In this document: positions 8,956 through 18,120 of the stretch, piece by piece
How positions within the stretch are numbered: the stretch's first letter is position 1
How the letters are laid out: every line of letters starts with the position of its first letter
NCBI RefSeq assembly: GCF_023715605.1
Contig: NZ_JAMBOL010000007.1
Span: forward strand, 104,437 to 168,436
Direction: 5' to 3'
Length of the DNA stretch: 64,000 bases
Source: Halalkalibacter oceani
GTDB lineage: Bacteria > Bacillota > Bacilli > Bacillales > Bacillaceae_D
Program-made: the position numbers and the translations under genes
Notes under the pieces: generated by a model
Told to the model about the DNA's origin: nothing
The model's input: only the letters and a program-made list of their open reading frames with translations
Database searches by the model: none

Positions 8956-9354
8956 TCAATTTTTCTTAAACCCTACTCTTACTTCACCATCATGAAATAT
9001 TTCAATAACATATCCTGTAGATGGCGAAAATATCCATGTATCAAAACTTACAGCAGTAACATCATCTATAACTTTAAATACTTTATCTAAAGTAGATCGA
9101 ATAATAGGTAAAGCCTCTTGGTCCCAAATTACATAAACAACATCACTGTATTCATCTACGTTTTGGTCAAAAAAGGAGATTATCTCATCGATTGTATTCA
9201 CTTCAGCATAACTAGACACTTTCTCCCATTCAATACGTCCCCACTTAAATGGAAATGAACTTTCAAAATTACTTACTATTTGCTCTCTATTATTATCAGA
9301 AAAGACATGTACATCCTCCCCTAGTGCTTCAATACATTCATCAAATAAACTCAT
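8956..9354 (-). CDS. Probable immunity protein of the LXG toxin (YxxD-like)
   Basis: 132 aa, acidic, soluble. The opening MSLFDECIEALG followed by a central YVIWDQEALP block looks like the YxxD/CdiI-like immunity proteins that follow YxiD-type LXG toxins in Bacillus; this is recalled similarity, not a search result. The start ATG lies 12 nt after the toxin stop, with AAGGTGG as binding site, so toxin and antidote are translated together. The toxin tip and this protein would form the cytoplasmic neutralised complex before secretion. Confidence 0.6.
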   Translation of the reverse strand: MSLFDECIEALGEDVHVFSDNNREQIVSNFESSFPFKWGRIEWEKVSSYAEVNTIDEIISFFDQNVDEYSDVVYVIWDQEALPIIRSTLDKVFKVIDDVTAVSFDTWIFSPSTGYVIEIFHDGEVRVGFKKN

Positions 9355-9366
9355 CTAAAGTCCACC

Positions 9367-10593
9367 TTATCTATTCAAATATTTTAATAAAGATTTAAAA
9401 GTACTTTCGTTACCTTCAAATGGGATAGCGATTTTTCGGGCATTAGCCCCTTTACCATTACGAAAATCCTCAATATTTATATGCGTCCCCTTATTAGGGT
9501 CATAATCTAATCGCCATCTTACTTTTCCGTCAGCAGACTGCCTACCAACAACTTGACCATATCCAGTACTTGACCTAAGCTTACCTGTATACGGCTGTGA
9601 GTTTGGTCCCAAATCTCCAACTAGGACCAGTACCTTGTTTCTTGCTTGTTCATATGTTTTGACCTTATCTAATACTTGTTCTCCTTTTCCTATACCCTTA
9701 ATCCCTCTCGAAACACCTTTCGCTAGCGATCCGCCAATAATGGCTGCGCCGGCGAGGACTCTTTCCCAGCCCTCTAGGTGACGGCCTGTGATGGCATCCT
9801 TTCCGGTTAAGGCTTCCACGCCGGCCTTGATGTTACCGAAAAATGGCAGAAAATCGAGGATAGCTGATCCTGCTTCCCGCCAAGTGGATGGACTTGAAGG
9901 AGTCTCCTGATCTGAAACGGATTCGCTTATCTGTGTTTGTAGCCACAGGTGCGAGGTGCGGTAGGTCAGCTGACCTGGTGTAAAGGAGGAAACACGTAGC
10001 TGACCTGTTTCTGAACATTTTGGAGTGTCGTTTATGTAGGTTGTCAGCGTTTGAATGTCTGTCTGTAATAAGTTTAAAGCTTCCGTATGTTTATGGTCAA
10101 ACCTGTATACCTGCTCGATCGTCGTGTCGGTTTCGATCCTCGCCTCATGAATGCCCTGAAGGACATGGGCATCCGAAAGCGGGGGGAGGTATAGAATATC
10201 CTGGACGCTCGTAAGAACCGCATTTGCCGTGTCGGTCAGAGAGGTGACCGTTCGCTCGAGGTTCAGCAAGCCCTGTTTGACATCCCCTGCCAGAAAATCT
10301 TCGCGGATATACCCATACAAATATGGTTCAAGGCTTTGCAATTCTTGATCAATCTGCTGGAGTGCCAGCTGGTACTTTTGCAGAAAGTCCTTGAAAGACT
10401 GGATAAATGGTAGATGAGCAACTTGGTAGAAACTACGAATGGATTCCCCGGCACGGCCTAAAAAAGAGGAATTCAGTGAGACGAACGACTGGATCGTCAA
10501 TTCGAGTTTGGTAAATTGGTCAGTCTGCTTATCGATCGTCTCCTGGATGTCGCTAATGGCCTGACGGAGCGTATAGGTATCGACTACTTTCAT
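9367..10593 (-). CDS. LXG-domain polymorphic toxin (type VII secretion substrate)
   Basis: 408 aa. An N-terminal LXG-type helical domain (about 1-200, starting MKVVDTYTLRQAI) is followed by a pre-toxin segment (about 215-300) and a C-terminal tip (about 305-408). The tip contains WRLDYDP, GTHINIEDFRNGKG and KIAIPFEG, and resembles the tip of the RNase toxin YxiD. LXG proteins are exported by the type VII (Yuk/Ess) system and kill neighbouring cells. The small partner genes that usually precede LXG toxins are absent; rlmCD lies directly upstream. A short stretch near residue 190 (DTPKCSET) reads differently from the duplicate copy (DISQMFRT) because of two compensating single-base indels. Confidence 0.8.
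   Translation of the reverse strand: MKVVDTYTLRQAISDIQETIDKQTDQFTKLELTIQSFVSLNSSFLGRAGESIRSFYQVAHLPFIQSFKDFLQKYQLALQQIDQELQSLEPYLYGYIREDFLAGDVKQGLLNLERTVTSLTDTANAVLTSVQDILYLPPLSDAHVLQGIHEARIETDTTIEQVYRFDHKHTEALNLLQTDIQTLTTYINDTPKCSETGQLRVSSFTPGQLTYRTSHLWLQTQISESVSDQETPSSPSTWREAGSAILDFLPFFGNIKAGVEALTGKDAITGRHLEGWERVLAGAAIIGGSLAKGVSRGIKGIGKGEQVLDKVKTYEQARNKVLVLVGDLGPNSQPYTGKLRSSTGYGQVVGRQSADGKVRWRLDYDPNKGTHINIEDFRNGKGANARKIAIPFEGNESTFKSLLKYLNR
9695..10070 (-). repeat. Near-identical direct repeat, copy 2 (pre-toxin segment)
   Basis: Partner of 8310-8685 within the complete toxin gene. The few differences include the compensated frameshift near 10000-10030. Confidence 0.8.
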
Positions 10594-10967
10594 TTCTCCC
10601 TCCTCCAGAAAAAGAAATTATATCCATATATTCATTATAAAGGATGGAAAGAAATGGAGAAATAGGTTGATATACCGATAAAAAAGAGCGTTTACTACTG
10701 ATAACTCTCTCAGTCATGAAAAAGGAAGAGTATTTCCCCCAATTATTTAAATTTTATATAAGGGCGAGGAGTAAAGCCTAAGTAAGAGGGGGTGTTTATT
10801 ACTCATAGAAATATAGTGCTTTCTTTCTACCAAACCCGTTCCGCTTCAAGCCTCTAAGCAATGAGCATAACCTCCCCTATCGTTTTAAGCCCGTTGAGAG
10901 TGTTCACAACGGGCTTGTATCGAATGAAGTCATTTCTATGACAAAACTAGTTTTGTACCGGACTCAG
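10594..10967. other. Gene-free stretch between the LXG toxin and rlmCD
   Basis: 374 bp. The left part should contain the toxin promoter, but no clear sigma-A box was recognised. The right part holds a degenerate composite hairpin repeat (10857-10937). No gene is supported. Confidence 0.4.
10857..10937 (+). repeat. Composite hairpin repeat, degenerate copy
   Basis: AGCAATG and AGCATAACC are followed by the TATCGTTTT spacer and a good inner hairpin (AAGCCCGTTG/CAACGGGCTT). The right arm GTATC...AAGTCATTTCT has decayed. The inner hairpin may serve as terminator for rlmCD, which ends at 10968 on the opposite strand. Confidence 0.6.
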
Positions 10968-12365
10968 TTATTTCAACACAATCTGTGTTACGACTTCAAC
11001 CTGAGATGTGTGCGGAAACATATCCACCGGCTGAACGTACTCCACCTTAAATCCTGCCTTAAGCAGCTCGTTTATATCCTTGGCGAGCGTGGATGGGTTA
11101 CAGGAGACGTAGACGAGCCGCTTTGGCTTGACTTCGATGATCGTTTTCAGTAAGGCGGCGTCGCAGCCCGTTCTTGGCGGGTCGACGACGATGACGTCCG
11201 GTTTCCAGCCTTCCTTGACCCACTTCGGTAGCCATTTTTCCGCTTTGCCGACGACGTAATGGGCGTTGGTGAGGCCGTTTTTCTCGGCGTTCCTGTTGGC
11301 ATTGTCGATGGAATCGGCGATGACATCCATGCCGCGGATTTCTCCGGCATCCTTGACCAGCCACATTCCGATCGTGCCGACACCGCAGTAGGCGTCCACG
11401 ACCTTTTCTGTGCCGCTTAGTTGGGCCGCTTTCTTTGCTTCGTCGTACAGCTTGACCGTTTGTTCGGGGTTCAGCTGGAAAAACGCCCGGGCTGACAGCT
11501 CGAAGGAGACATCGCCCAACGTTTCCTGGATGACTTCTTCCCCGACAAGATGGACGGTCTCCTCGCCGAAAATCAGCGACGTTTTCTGACCATTGATGTT
11601 TTGCAGAATCGAAGTCACTTCGGGGATTCGCCGTGTGATTTCATCAAGCAGCAGCTTTTGCTTTGGCAGCTCCTTCTGCGTCGTAATCAGCACGAGCTGG
11701 ATGTGCCCTGTCGCAAAGCCGACGCGGGTGACGATTGTACGCACGATTCCTTTTCGTTTTTTCTCATTATAAATTGGAATGTGCAAGTCTTCCAGGATTT
11801 GTTTGACCTGCTCGGTGACCTTGTTCGTCGCCGGATGTTGGACCATACAGTCCGTCAGATCAATCAGCTCGTGCGAATTCATTCCGTACAGGCCGGCAAG
11901 GACCTTTTCATTTTGTTTGCCGACTTGCAGCTGACTTTTATTGCGATAGTGCCACGGATCTTCCATGCCGATCGTTTCTTTCACATTTAATTCTTCCGGC
12001 TTCAGTCGTGTATACCGTTCGAATGCCTGCTTCACGATGTCACGCTTTTCACGCAATGTTGCCGGGTAGGCCATATGCTGAAGCTGACAGCCGCCACAGG
12101 AGTCGTAAATCGGACACGGAGGAGCAACCCGGTCCGGCGATGATTTGCGCAGCTTTTTGACCTTTGCTTCGGCAAAGCGCGGCTGCACTTTCGTCACTTC
12201 CGCCACGACTTCCTCGCCTGGCAGCGCACCGGGGACAAACACGACCCGTTTTTTAAAATAACCGACACCTTCGCCGTTGATGCCAAGCCGCTTTATTGTG
12301 AGGGGAAACCGTTGTCCCACTTCGATTTTTACTGGCTGTTCCTGCTTTGATGCTTTGTTCGTCAT
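10968..12365 (-). CDS. rlmCD: 23S rRNA (uracil-C5)-methyltransferase RlmCD (YefA-like)
   Basis: About 465 aa. Transfers a methyl group from S-adenosylmethionine to C5 of uracil in 23S rRNA; the Bacillus enzyme treats both U747 and U1939. An N-terminal TRAM domain (about 15-75) precedes a 4Fe-4S cysteine cluster ([10 protein letters not shown]). The methyltransferase core has [18 protein letters not shown] (SAM loop), DPPRTGCD and VSCNPSTLA with the catalytic cysteine. The ATG at 12365 has GGAG at good spacing; the ATG nine bases earlier overlaps the binding site. Divergent from the GAF gene. Confidence 0.93.
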   Translation of the reverse strand: MTNKASKQEQPVKIEVGQRFPLTIKRLGINGEGVGYFKKRVVFVPGALPGEEVVAEVTKVQPRFAEAKVKKLRKSSPDRVAPPCPIYDSCGGCQLQHMAYPATLREKRDIVKQAFERYTRLKPEELNVKETIGMEDPWHYRNKSQLQVGKQNEKVLAGLYGMNSHELIDLTDCMVQHPATNKVTEQVKQILEDLHIPIYNEKKRKGIVRTIVTRVGFATGHIQLVLITTQKELPKQKLLLDEITRRIPEVTSILQNINGQKTSLIFGEETVHLVGEEVIQETLGDVSFELSARAFFQLNPEQTVKLYDEAKKAAQLSGTEKVVDAYCGVGTIGMWLVKDAGEIRGMDVIADSIDNANRNAEKNGLTNAHYVVGKAEKWLPKWVKEGWKPDVIVVDPPRTGCDAALLKTIIEVKPKRLVYVSCNPSTLAKDINELLKAGFKVEYVQPVDMFPHTSQVEVVTQIVLK

Positions 12366-12500
12366 TGCGCTCATCTCCGTCCAAGTTTATGCGCACCCAT
12401 TATAGCACATCGTTTTCCAACTTCCTAAACTTACTAGACCGAAAGAAGGTCGTTGTCTGCTAAAATAGGAGAGGAATCGAAAGCAGAGGAGAGATTACCG

Positions 12501-12863
12501 TTGTCAATACCTACAGATGTTGCATCCTTGCAAATTATGGCTCACGTCTACAAACGCGCCAGCCTCAACACCATTTTTGAGAAAACAGTGGAAAGTCTAG
12601 TTGAACAAGTTCCATACATAGATTGGGTCGGGATTTATATGTATGAAAACCTTGACCATAAGCTTGTGGCCGCTTCCGACTTTGAAGATGACTTGAAATG
12701 GGAATGTAATGGAGAGCTGAAGTTTCCGATTACGAATTCATCTGAAGAAGAAATCGGAATGATGGTCGTCCGCAGCCGCCAGCCAATTGCTTTTGACGTC
12801 ACAGACGTCAGCACTCTCGAAACAATCGCCGCCGCGATCGGACAGGAGAGCTTCTCGAATTAA
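12501..12863 (+). CDS. GAF domain protein
   Basis: 120 aa from the preferred TTG start at 12501, which follows AGAGGAGAG by 7 nt; an upstream in-frame TTG (12453) has no binding site. A single GAF-like fold: an N-terminal helix (about 5-35) is followed by YIDWVGIYMYE and the strand FPITNSS. It resembles the free-methionine-R-sulfoxide-reductase/YtsP type of short GAF protein, but the catalytic cysteines of that enzyme are not present, so a ligand-sensing role or an unknown function is more likely. Confidence 0.7.
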   Translation: MSIPTDVASLQIMAHVYKRASLNTIFEKTVESLVEQVPYIDWVGIYMYENLDHKLVAASDFEDDLKWECNGELKFPITNSSEEEIGMMVVRSRQPIAFDVTDVSTLETIAAAIGQESFSN

Positions 12864-12977
12864 GAAAAACCGTTGCGCGGTTTTTCTTAAAAGCGGCGTG
12901 TGGAGCCGTTACAATTACTTAAAGATGACGGAAAGCAGGGTTCTTTCCGTCATCCGCGTAACGTGCGGAGCCGACGC
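12862..12977 (+). repeat. Composite hairpin repeat, strongly diverged but complete copy
   Basis: First hairpin AAGAAAAACCG/CGGTTTTTCTT (12862-12888) directly at the stop of the GAF gene, where it acts as terminator. Then the compound hairpin: GCGGCG, TGTGGAGCC, GTTAC, AATTACTTA spacer, inner hairpin GATGACGGAAAG/CTTTCCGTCATC, GTAAC, GTGCGGAGC, CGACGC. The stems differ from other copies but still pair, while the internal loop keeps GGAGC. Confidence 0.7.
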
Positions 12978-13114
12978 CTTCCCTGAATCATCCCGCAAAT
13001 ACTTTCTTATGTAAAAAACGCGCAGCGGTTTTTGTGTGGAGCTGGAAAGTGGCTTGAAAATGGGCATTCAGACAGGCATGTCACGTACAGATGCCCACCG
13101 AATCAGCTTATAAA

Positions 13115-13170
13115 AAAGACCCGATAAAGCAGAGCGCCGGCCCGGAAGCCTGCTCCTTTATCGGGTCTTT
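13115..13170 (-). terminator. Terminator of the uronate operon
   Basis: AAAGACCCGATAAAG pairs with CTTTATCGGGTCTTT just 3' of the uxuB stop. The flanking bases form a weak A/T tract in both directions. The 13.0-13.1 kb stretch before it holds only a decayed hairpin tail. Confidence 0.8.
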
Positions 13171-13181
13171 GTCGTTGTCCG

Positions 13182-14030
13182 CTATACACCGGAATACGCT
13201 AAGAAACCGCCGTCTACCGGGACCGTAATGCCGGTGACGAAGCCGGACATGCTCTCATCGGCCAACCAGAGCAAGGTGCCCAACAGATCCTCCGGTTTGC
13301 CGAATCGCCGCATCGGCGTGTGAGTGATTATTTTATGTGATCGCTCGGTTAATGAGCCATCTTCGTTTGTTAATAATCGTTTATTTTGCTCTGTCAGGAA
13401 AAAGCCGGGGGCAATGGCATTCACCCGTATCCCCATCTCCGCCATATGGACGGCGAGCCACTTTGTTACGTTGTCTACACCGGCCTTGGCCGCGCTATAC
13501 GCCGGAACCTTTGTCATCGGTGAGGGCGAACTCATTGAAGACATGTTAATAATCGTTTTCCCTGATTTGTTGATCATCGTTTCAGCAAAAACCTGAGTCG
13601 GGATAATCGTCCCGATTAAATTCAAGTTGAAAACAAATTGGAAGCCTTCCGGTGTCAAATCAAAAAATGTTTTTACTTCCGGATGAGCGAGATCATCTGC
13701 CTTTAACGTTTCATTCGTCGTCGAGCCGTCCGGGTGATTTCCTCCGGCTCCATTGATTAAAATATCGCATTCTCCAAGCTGGGCGGAAATAAGCGCCTCG
13801 GCCTTTTTCACACTTTCCAGATCAAGCACATCACATGAAACAGCAAGCGCTGTTCCGCCATTTTCCCGTATCGCCTGCTCAACCGCTTTCCCTTTTTCCA
13901 GCTGACGATTTAAGATCGCGACTTTGACACCTTGTCTGCCTAATTCCTTCGCCATCGCCCCGCATAATACGCCGCTTCCTCCGGTAATCACCGCCACTTT
14001 TCCTTGTAAATTGCTATTGACCGCCAGCAT
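13182..14030 (-). CDS. uxuB: D-mannonate oxidoreductase (fructuronate reductase), SDR type
   Basis: 282 aa, short-chain dehydrogenase. Interconverts D-fructuronate and D-mannonate with NAD(P)H in the cytoplasm. The Rossmann motif is visible in [16 protein letters not shown] (about 12-27); then NGAGG (about 93-97) and the catalytic Y-x3-K in PAYSAAKAG. This is the Bacillus YjmF-type enzyme, not the long-chain enterobacterial UxuB. The start ATG has AAAGGAGG upstream and overlaps the end of uxuA by 17 bp, so the two are translationally coupled. It is the last gene of the operon. Confidence 0.88.
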   Translation of the reverse strand: MLAVNSNLQGKVAVITGGSGVLCGAMAKELGRQGVKVAILNRQLEKGKAVEQAIRENGGTALAVSCDVLDLESVKKAEALISAQLGECDILINGAGGNHPDGSTTNETLKADDLAHPEVKTFFDLTPEGFQFVFNLNLIGTIIPTQVFAETMINKSGKTIINMSSMSSPSPMTKVPAYSAAKAGVDNVTKWLAVHMAEMGIRVNAIAPGFFLTEQNKRLLTNEDGSLTERSHKIITHTPMRRFGKPEDLLGTLLWLADESMSGFVTGITVPVDGGFLAYSGV

Positions 14031-15102
14031 GGCTGCCCTCCTTTTTCAATCGCTCCAGCATATCCCAAATCCCCCACAAGTACATGATGCCGAGGCCGCG
14101 ATCATATAAGCCGTATCCCGGTCTGCAAGTTTCACCCCAAATGTGGCGGCCGTGATCCGGCCTTGCGTACCCGGTAAAGCCGCAATCATGATAGGCCTTC
14201 ATAATGCTAAGTACATCGACTGTGCCGTCAGCCGAGCGGTGGGATGTTTCGATAAAATCACCGTTTTCATCTGTTTTCACATTGCGAATATGGGCAAAGT
14301 GAATCCGATCAGCAAAGGCGCGGACCATCTCAGCAACGTCATTGTTGATGTTCGCTCCCAATGAGCCGCTGCAAAGCGTCAATCCATTAGCCGGACGATC
14401 CACGAGCGTTAAAAAGCGCTCAATGCTCTGTTTGTTGACGATGATTCTCGGCAACCCGAACACGGAAAACGGCGGGTCATCCGGGTGAATCGCCATTTTG
14501 ATATTGTGTTCCTCAGCTACTGGGATGATCTGCTCCAAAAAGTAACGAAGATGCTGCCAAAGATCTTCCTCCGATACTTCCTGATATTGCTCGAATAGCG
14601 TTGATAAATATTTCAGCCGCTCAGGCTCCCAGCCCGGCATCGTCAAAGTGGAATTGCCGGCGATTTTGTCCACTAATTCCAGCGGATCGAGATCCTTGAT
14701 TTTCGCATGTTCAAAAAACAACGCTGTTGAACCGTCCTCCAGTTCTTTAAACAGATCTGTACGTGTCCAATCAAAGACCGGCATAAAATTATAGCAAATG
14801 ACCTTTACCCCGACTTCGGCCAGCCTGCGAATCGTCGTTTTATAGTTTTCAATATACTGGTCTCTTGATGGCAGGCCGAGTTTAATATCTTCATGCACAT
14901 TCACGCTTTCCACGACATCGAGATGAAGGCCGTAGCGGTCTGCCTGTTCTTTGACTTCTTTTATTCGTTCCAGCGGCCATGCTTCCCCGGCCGGAATATC
15001 ATGCAATGCCCAGACAATCCCTTCTACGCCGGGTATCTGCTTCACATAGTCTAATGGAATAAGGTCATTTCCCTCGCCAAACCAACGGAATACCATTCTC
15101 AT
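14014..15102 (-). CDS. uxuA: Mannonate dehydratase
   Basis: 362 aa. Removes water from D-mannonate to give 2-keto-3-deoxygluconate; a metal-dependent TIM-barrel enzyme. Family features are the start [28 protein letters not shown], the metal-ligand region AIHPDDPPF and the C-terminal [13 protein letters not shown]. The ATG at 15102 was chosen because B. subtilis UxuA begins at the equivalent residue; the longer frame from 15132 runs into uxaC. Together with UxaC and UxuB it converts glucuronate to KDG. KDG kinase and aldolase are not in this window. Confidence 0.92.
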   Translation of the reverse strand: MRMVFRWFGEGNDLIPLDYVKQIPGVEGIVWALHDIPAGEAWPLERIKEVKEQADRYGLHLDVVESVNVHEDIKLGLPSRDQYIENYKTTIRRLAEVGVKVICYNFMPVFDWTRTDLFKELEDGSTALFFEHAKIKDLDPLELVDKIAGNSTLTMPGWEPERLKYLSTLFEQYQEVSEEDLWQHLRYFLEQIIPVAEEHNIKMAIHPDDPPFSVFGLPRIIVNKQSIERFLTLVDRPANGLTLCSGSLGANINNDVAEMVRAFADRIHFAHIRNVKTDENGDFIETSHRSADGTVDVLSIMKAYHDCGFTGYARPDHGRHIWGETCRPGYGLYDRGLGIMYLWGIWDMLERLKKEGSHAGGQ

Positions 15103-15106
15103 TTGT

Positions 15107-16531
15107 TTATAACAGCTCCGTTTCTTCTTCAATTTCCAGCCCTAAGTAGCTCTCTATGTTTCGGTAACTGATGTTCTCAATGATTTTGCCGATGTAATCC
15201 AGCTGTGCCGGGTATTCGCCATTTTCAACCCATCTGCCAACCATATTACAAAGAATTCTTCTGAAATATTCATGTCTTGTGTACGAAAGCAGGCTTCTTG
15301 AGTCGGTAAGCATCCCAATAAAATTCGCTAAAATCCCGACGTTCGCCAATGTTTTGATTTGCTCTTCCATTCCATCACGCTGATCATTAAACCACCATGC
15401 CGTCCCGAATTGAATTTTGCCTGGGATTTCGCTTTGAAAATTGCCGGCAAGAGCCGCCACCATATAATTGTCGCGCGGGTTCAGGCAATAGAGGATCGTC
15501 TTCGGTAAACGATTTTTCTTTTCCAGTTCGTCCAGTAAATGAGCCAGCTCGCCGGCATAGGTGAAATCAGCAATCGAGTCAAAGCCCGTATTCGGGCCGA
15601 CTTGGGCGACCATTCTCGTATTCGCGTTCCTTAAGCCGCCAATATGAAATTGCATCGCCCAGCCTTTTTCGGCATAAAGCTCGCCTAAATAAATCATCAG
15701 CGCCGTTTTATAGGGAACCGCTTCCGCTTCCGTGATAACTTCTTTTCTTAAAGCGCGTTGAAAGACTGCTTCCACCTCTTCTTCCGTAAAGCGTTTAAAA
15801 AAGGCAGACTCAAGGCTATGATCGGATAAGCGACAGCCTGCTTCATCAAAATAGTCGATCCGCTTTGCCAAAGCCGCTTTAAAATCAGCTAACGATCGAA
15901 TGGGCATCGCGGCAGCCTGCTCCAGCTCGTGTACCCAGCTCGAAAAAGCCGGCTTTTCAATCGCCAGTGCCCCATCCGGGCGAAAGGTGGGGAGAACTTT
16001 TACGTCAAAGCTTTGATCTTCCTTCAATTGCTTATGGTATTGTAACGAATCGACTGGATCATCGGTCGTACATAACGCTTTCACGCGAAAGCGCTTGATC
16101 ACTTCCTTTGCTTTGAATCGCTCCGTCTGCAATTGTTGATTGCCTTCATTCCAAATCGCCTCCGCTGTTTCAGGAGTAAGGATTTCTTCTATTCCGAAGC
16201 AGCGTTGAAGCTCAAGATGGGTCCAATGATAAAGCGGATTCCCGATAAGAGCGGGAATCGTGTCAGCCCATTTCATAAATTTTTCTTTTTCACTGCTTTG
16301 CCCGGTGATGTAATGCTCCGGAATGCCATTGGCCCGCAATGCTCTCCATTTATAATGATCATCACCGAGCCATACTTCGGTTAATGTCGAAAATTGCTTG
16401 TTTTCCGCAATTTCTTTCGCTGACAGATGGCAATGGTAATCAATAATCGGCATTTTCTTCGCATAGGTGTGATACAAAGCTTTGGCCGTCGCTGTTTCCA
16501 ATAAAAAATCGTCATCCATAAACGCCTTCAT
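15107..16531 (-). CDS. uxaC: Glucuronate (uronate) isomerase
   Basis: 474 aa, the usual family length. Isomerises D-glucuronate to D-fructuronate (and galacturonate to tagaturonate). An amidohydrolase-type barrel with the metal-binding HCHL near residue 33 (MPIIDYHCHLS), FHIGGLRN in the middle, and LPKTILYCLNPRDN and GTAWWFNDQ towards the end. The ATG overlaps the VOC gene stop as ATGA. It is the first committed step for the uronic acid delivered by the ABC importer upstream. Confidence 0.93.
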   Translation of the reverse strand: MKAFMDDDFLLETATAKALYHTYAKKMPIIDYHCHLSAKEIAENKQFSTLTEVWLGDDHYKWRALRANGIPEHYITGQSSEKEKFMKWADTIPALIGNPLYHWTHLELQRCFGIEEILTPETAEAIWNEGNQQLQTERFKAKEVIKRFRVKALCTTDDPVDSLQYHKQLKEDQSFDVKVLPTFRPDGALAIEKPAFSSWVHELEQAAAMPIRSLADFKAALAKRIDYFDEAGCRLSDHSLESAFFKRFTEEEVEAVFQRALRKEVITEAEAVPYKTALMIYLGELYAEKGWAMQFHIGGLRNANTRMVAQVGPNTGFDSIADFTYAGELAHLLDELEKKNRLPKTILYCLNPRDNYMVAALAGNFQSEIPGKIQFGTAWWFNDQRDGMEEQIKTLANVGILANFIGMLTDSRSLLSYTRHEYFRRILCNMVGRWVENGEYPAQLDYIGKIIENISYRNIESYLGLEIEEETELL

Positions 16532-16986
16532 CCCAACACCTCATTCGCTAATTTCTTCTCATCTTTATAAAGATCCCTGCACACCCTCGAACATCGCTGC
16601 AAATCAGCTTGATCGACATTCAATTCAATGACATTATTGTCGGGGTCAAGACAGAAAATTTGTGCGAAGCCGCTTTTGCTTTCCGGCTTTTCCACAAGCT
16701 GGACGCCGGACTGCTTCAAGTAATGAAGCGTTTGATCATAATCTTTCACCCTGATCGCAAAATGGCCCGCCTTCGTTTCCACGACGCTTTTAGGGCGCAG
16801 CGTATCAGATGCTGGATGAACCGTTAAATGAAGCTGCTGCTCACCAACTTGATACCATATTCCGGGAAAGCCAAAATCCGGGCGTTCGATTTCGGCAAGC
16901 CCAAGAATCGTGCTGTAGAACTGCCGTGCTTCGTGAATATCCGTAATTGAAAGACTGACATGGTGAATGCCTTCCATCTCGAACAC
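16528..16986 (-). CDS. VOC-family (glyoxalase/bleomycin-resistance fold) protein
   Basis: About 152 aa from the GTG at 16986, which has GGAGAGG upstream. A start at the ATG 16977 is almost as good; the longer frame lies inside the preceding gene. A single VOC fold of two beta-alpha-beta-beta-beta modules: IHHVSLSITDIHEARQFY at the start and GHFAIRVKDYDQTLHYL in the second half, with H and E metal-ligand candidates and LDPDNNVIELNV at the end. The substrate is unknown. Its place between two dehydrogenases and UxaC suggests that it handles a sugar intermediate, perhaps an epimerisation or lyase step. Confidence 0.72.
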   Translation of the reverse strand: MFEMEGIHHVSLSITDIHEARQFYSTILGLAEIERPDFGFPGIWYQVGEQQLHLTVHPASDTLRPKSVVETKAGHFAIRVKDYDQTLHYLKQSGVQLVEKPESKSGFAQIFCLDPDNNVIELNVDQADLQRCSRVCRDLYKDEKKLANEVLG

Positions 16987-17006
16987 TGTTCCCTCTCCTT
17001 CCCTGT

Positions 17007-18101
17007 TTAGTTCGCCGGCGTTTTTGCTCCTTCGACTTTGATTGATTGTTCCTGGGCAATAATACATAATTCAGCCGCTTTAAAGGCATGTTCCTGGGTC
17101 ATCGCCTTTTCCGTTCCATTCAGACAGTCGAGAATGAACTGACCGAAAAACGGATAGCCAACCTTTCCGGAAAGCGCAAAATGCTTCTCTCCTTCTTGAT
17201 TGACCAAATATAAATGATCCGAGGAAGAATCGCGGCCGACGTCCAGATACTTGCGAATCTCGATATATCCTTCTGTTCCTAACAAAAACGCGCGACCATC
17301 TCCCCATGTACCAAGACCATCCGGCGTCAGCCAATCCACGCGAAAATAAAACGTGGCTCCATTGTCGGCGACAAGTGTCGCGTCGCCAAAGTCTTCAAAT
17401 TGCGGATACTGCTTATAATGGTAATTGGCGACTTTGCTATGCAGCACTTTCGCGTCCTTCGCCCCAGTGTAGTGAAGGAACTGTTCAATTTGATGACTGC
17501 CGATATCACAGAGAATCCCGCCATAGCTTTCCGGATCAAAGAACCACTCCGGCCGGCTTTCTGCGCTGGCGCGATGCGGCCCGGTTCCAATCACCTGCAC
17601 GACGCGGCCAATCGCCCCTTCCTCAATCAGCTGTCCAGCAAACACCGCACTTTCGACATGAAGTCGTTCGCTGTAATAAATGCCCCATTTCAAGCCGGTT
17701 TCCTTTGTTTTTTCCCTTGCCTTTTCGAGCTGATCGAGCTTCGTAAATGCCGGTTTATCCACAAAATAATGTTTTCCGTGCTCCAGCACCTTTACGCCCA
17801 TCTCCCCGCGCTTCGCTGGTATGCTGGCGCAGGCGACAAGCTGAATCGCCGGATCAAGCAAAATGTCCTGCTCCGAGTCCGCCGCTCTTACCCCAGGAAA
17901 CGCTTCACAAAAGGCTTGCACCTTTTGCGGATCAGGATCGTAGACAGCGACTAAATCCGCTCCCGCTTCTATTAATCCATTGCACATTCCGTTAATATGC
18001 CCGTGATCAAGTCCGATTGCCGCGAAAGGAAAGCGACCGCTCTCCACGATTTTGTTCACTTTTCCTTTCGGGGCATAATTCATTCCGTCTTTCCTGTTCA
18101 C
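17007..18101 (-). CDS. Gfo/Idh/MocA family oxidoreductase
   Basis: About 364 aa. An N-terminal Rossmann domain (FAAIGLDHGHINGMCNG, VAVYDPDP) precedes the KHYFVDKPAF motif, equivalent to the EKP signature but with D in place of E, and the C-terminal alpha/beta substrate domain. Members oxidise or reduce sugars and inositols with NAD(P). The start is uncertain: GTG at 18101 has GAGGGA 9 nt upstream, and the ATG at 18083 is also possible. It lies 10 bp downstream of a second family member, so two different redox steps on the imported sugar are likely. Confidence 0.8.
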   Translation of the reverse strand: MNRKDGMNYAPKGKVNKIVESGRFPFAAIGLDHGHINGMCNGLIEAGADLVAVYDPDPQKVQAFCEAFPGVRAADSEQDILLDPAIQLVACASIPAKRGEMGVKVLEHGKHYFVDKPAFTKLDQLEKAREKTKETGLKWGIYYSERLHVESAVFAGQLIEEGAIGRVVQVIGTGPHRASAESRPEWFFDPESYGGILCDIGSHQIEQFLHYTGAKDAKVLHSKVANYHYKQYPQFEDFGDATLVADNGATFYFRVDWLTPDGLGTWGDGRAFLLGTEGYIEIRKYLDVGRDSSSDHLYLVNQEGEKHFALSGKVGYPFFGQFILDCLNGTEKAMTQEHAFKAAELCIIAQEQSIKVEGAKTPAN

Positions 18102-18120
18102 TATGCTCACTCCCTCAGCC

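Noticed and set aside
12453..12500. Longer N-terminus for the GAF protein
   Set aside because: The TTG at 12453 has no binding site and overlaps a likely -10 (TAAAAT at 12461-12466); the TTG at 12501 has AGAGGAGAG upstream.
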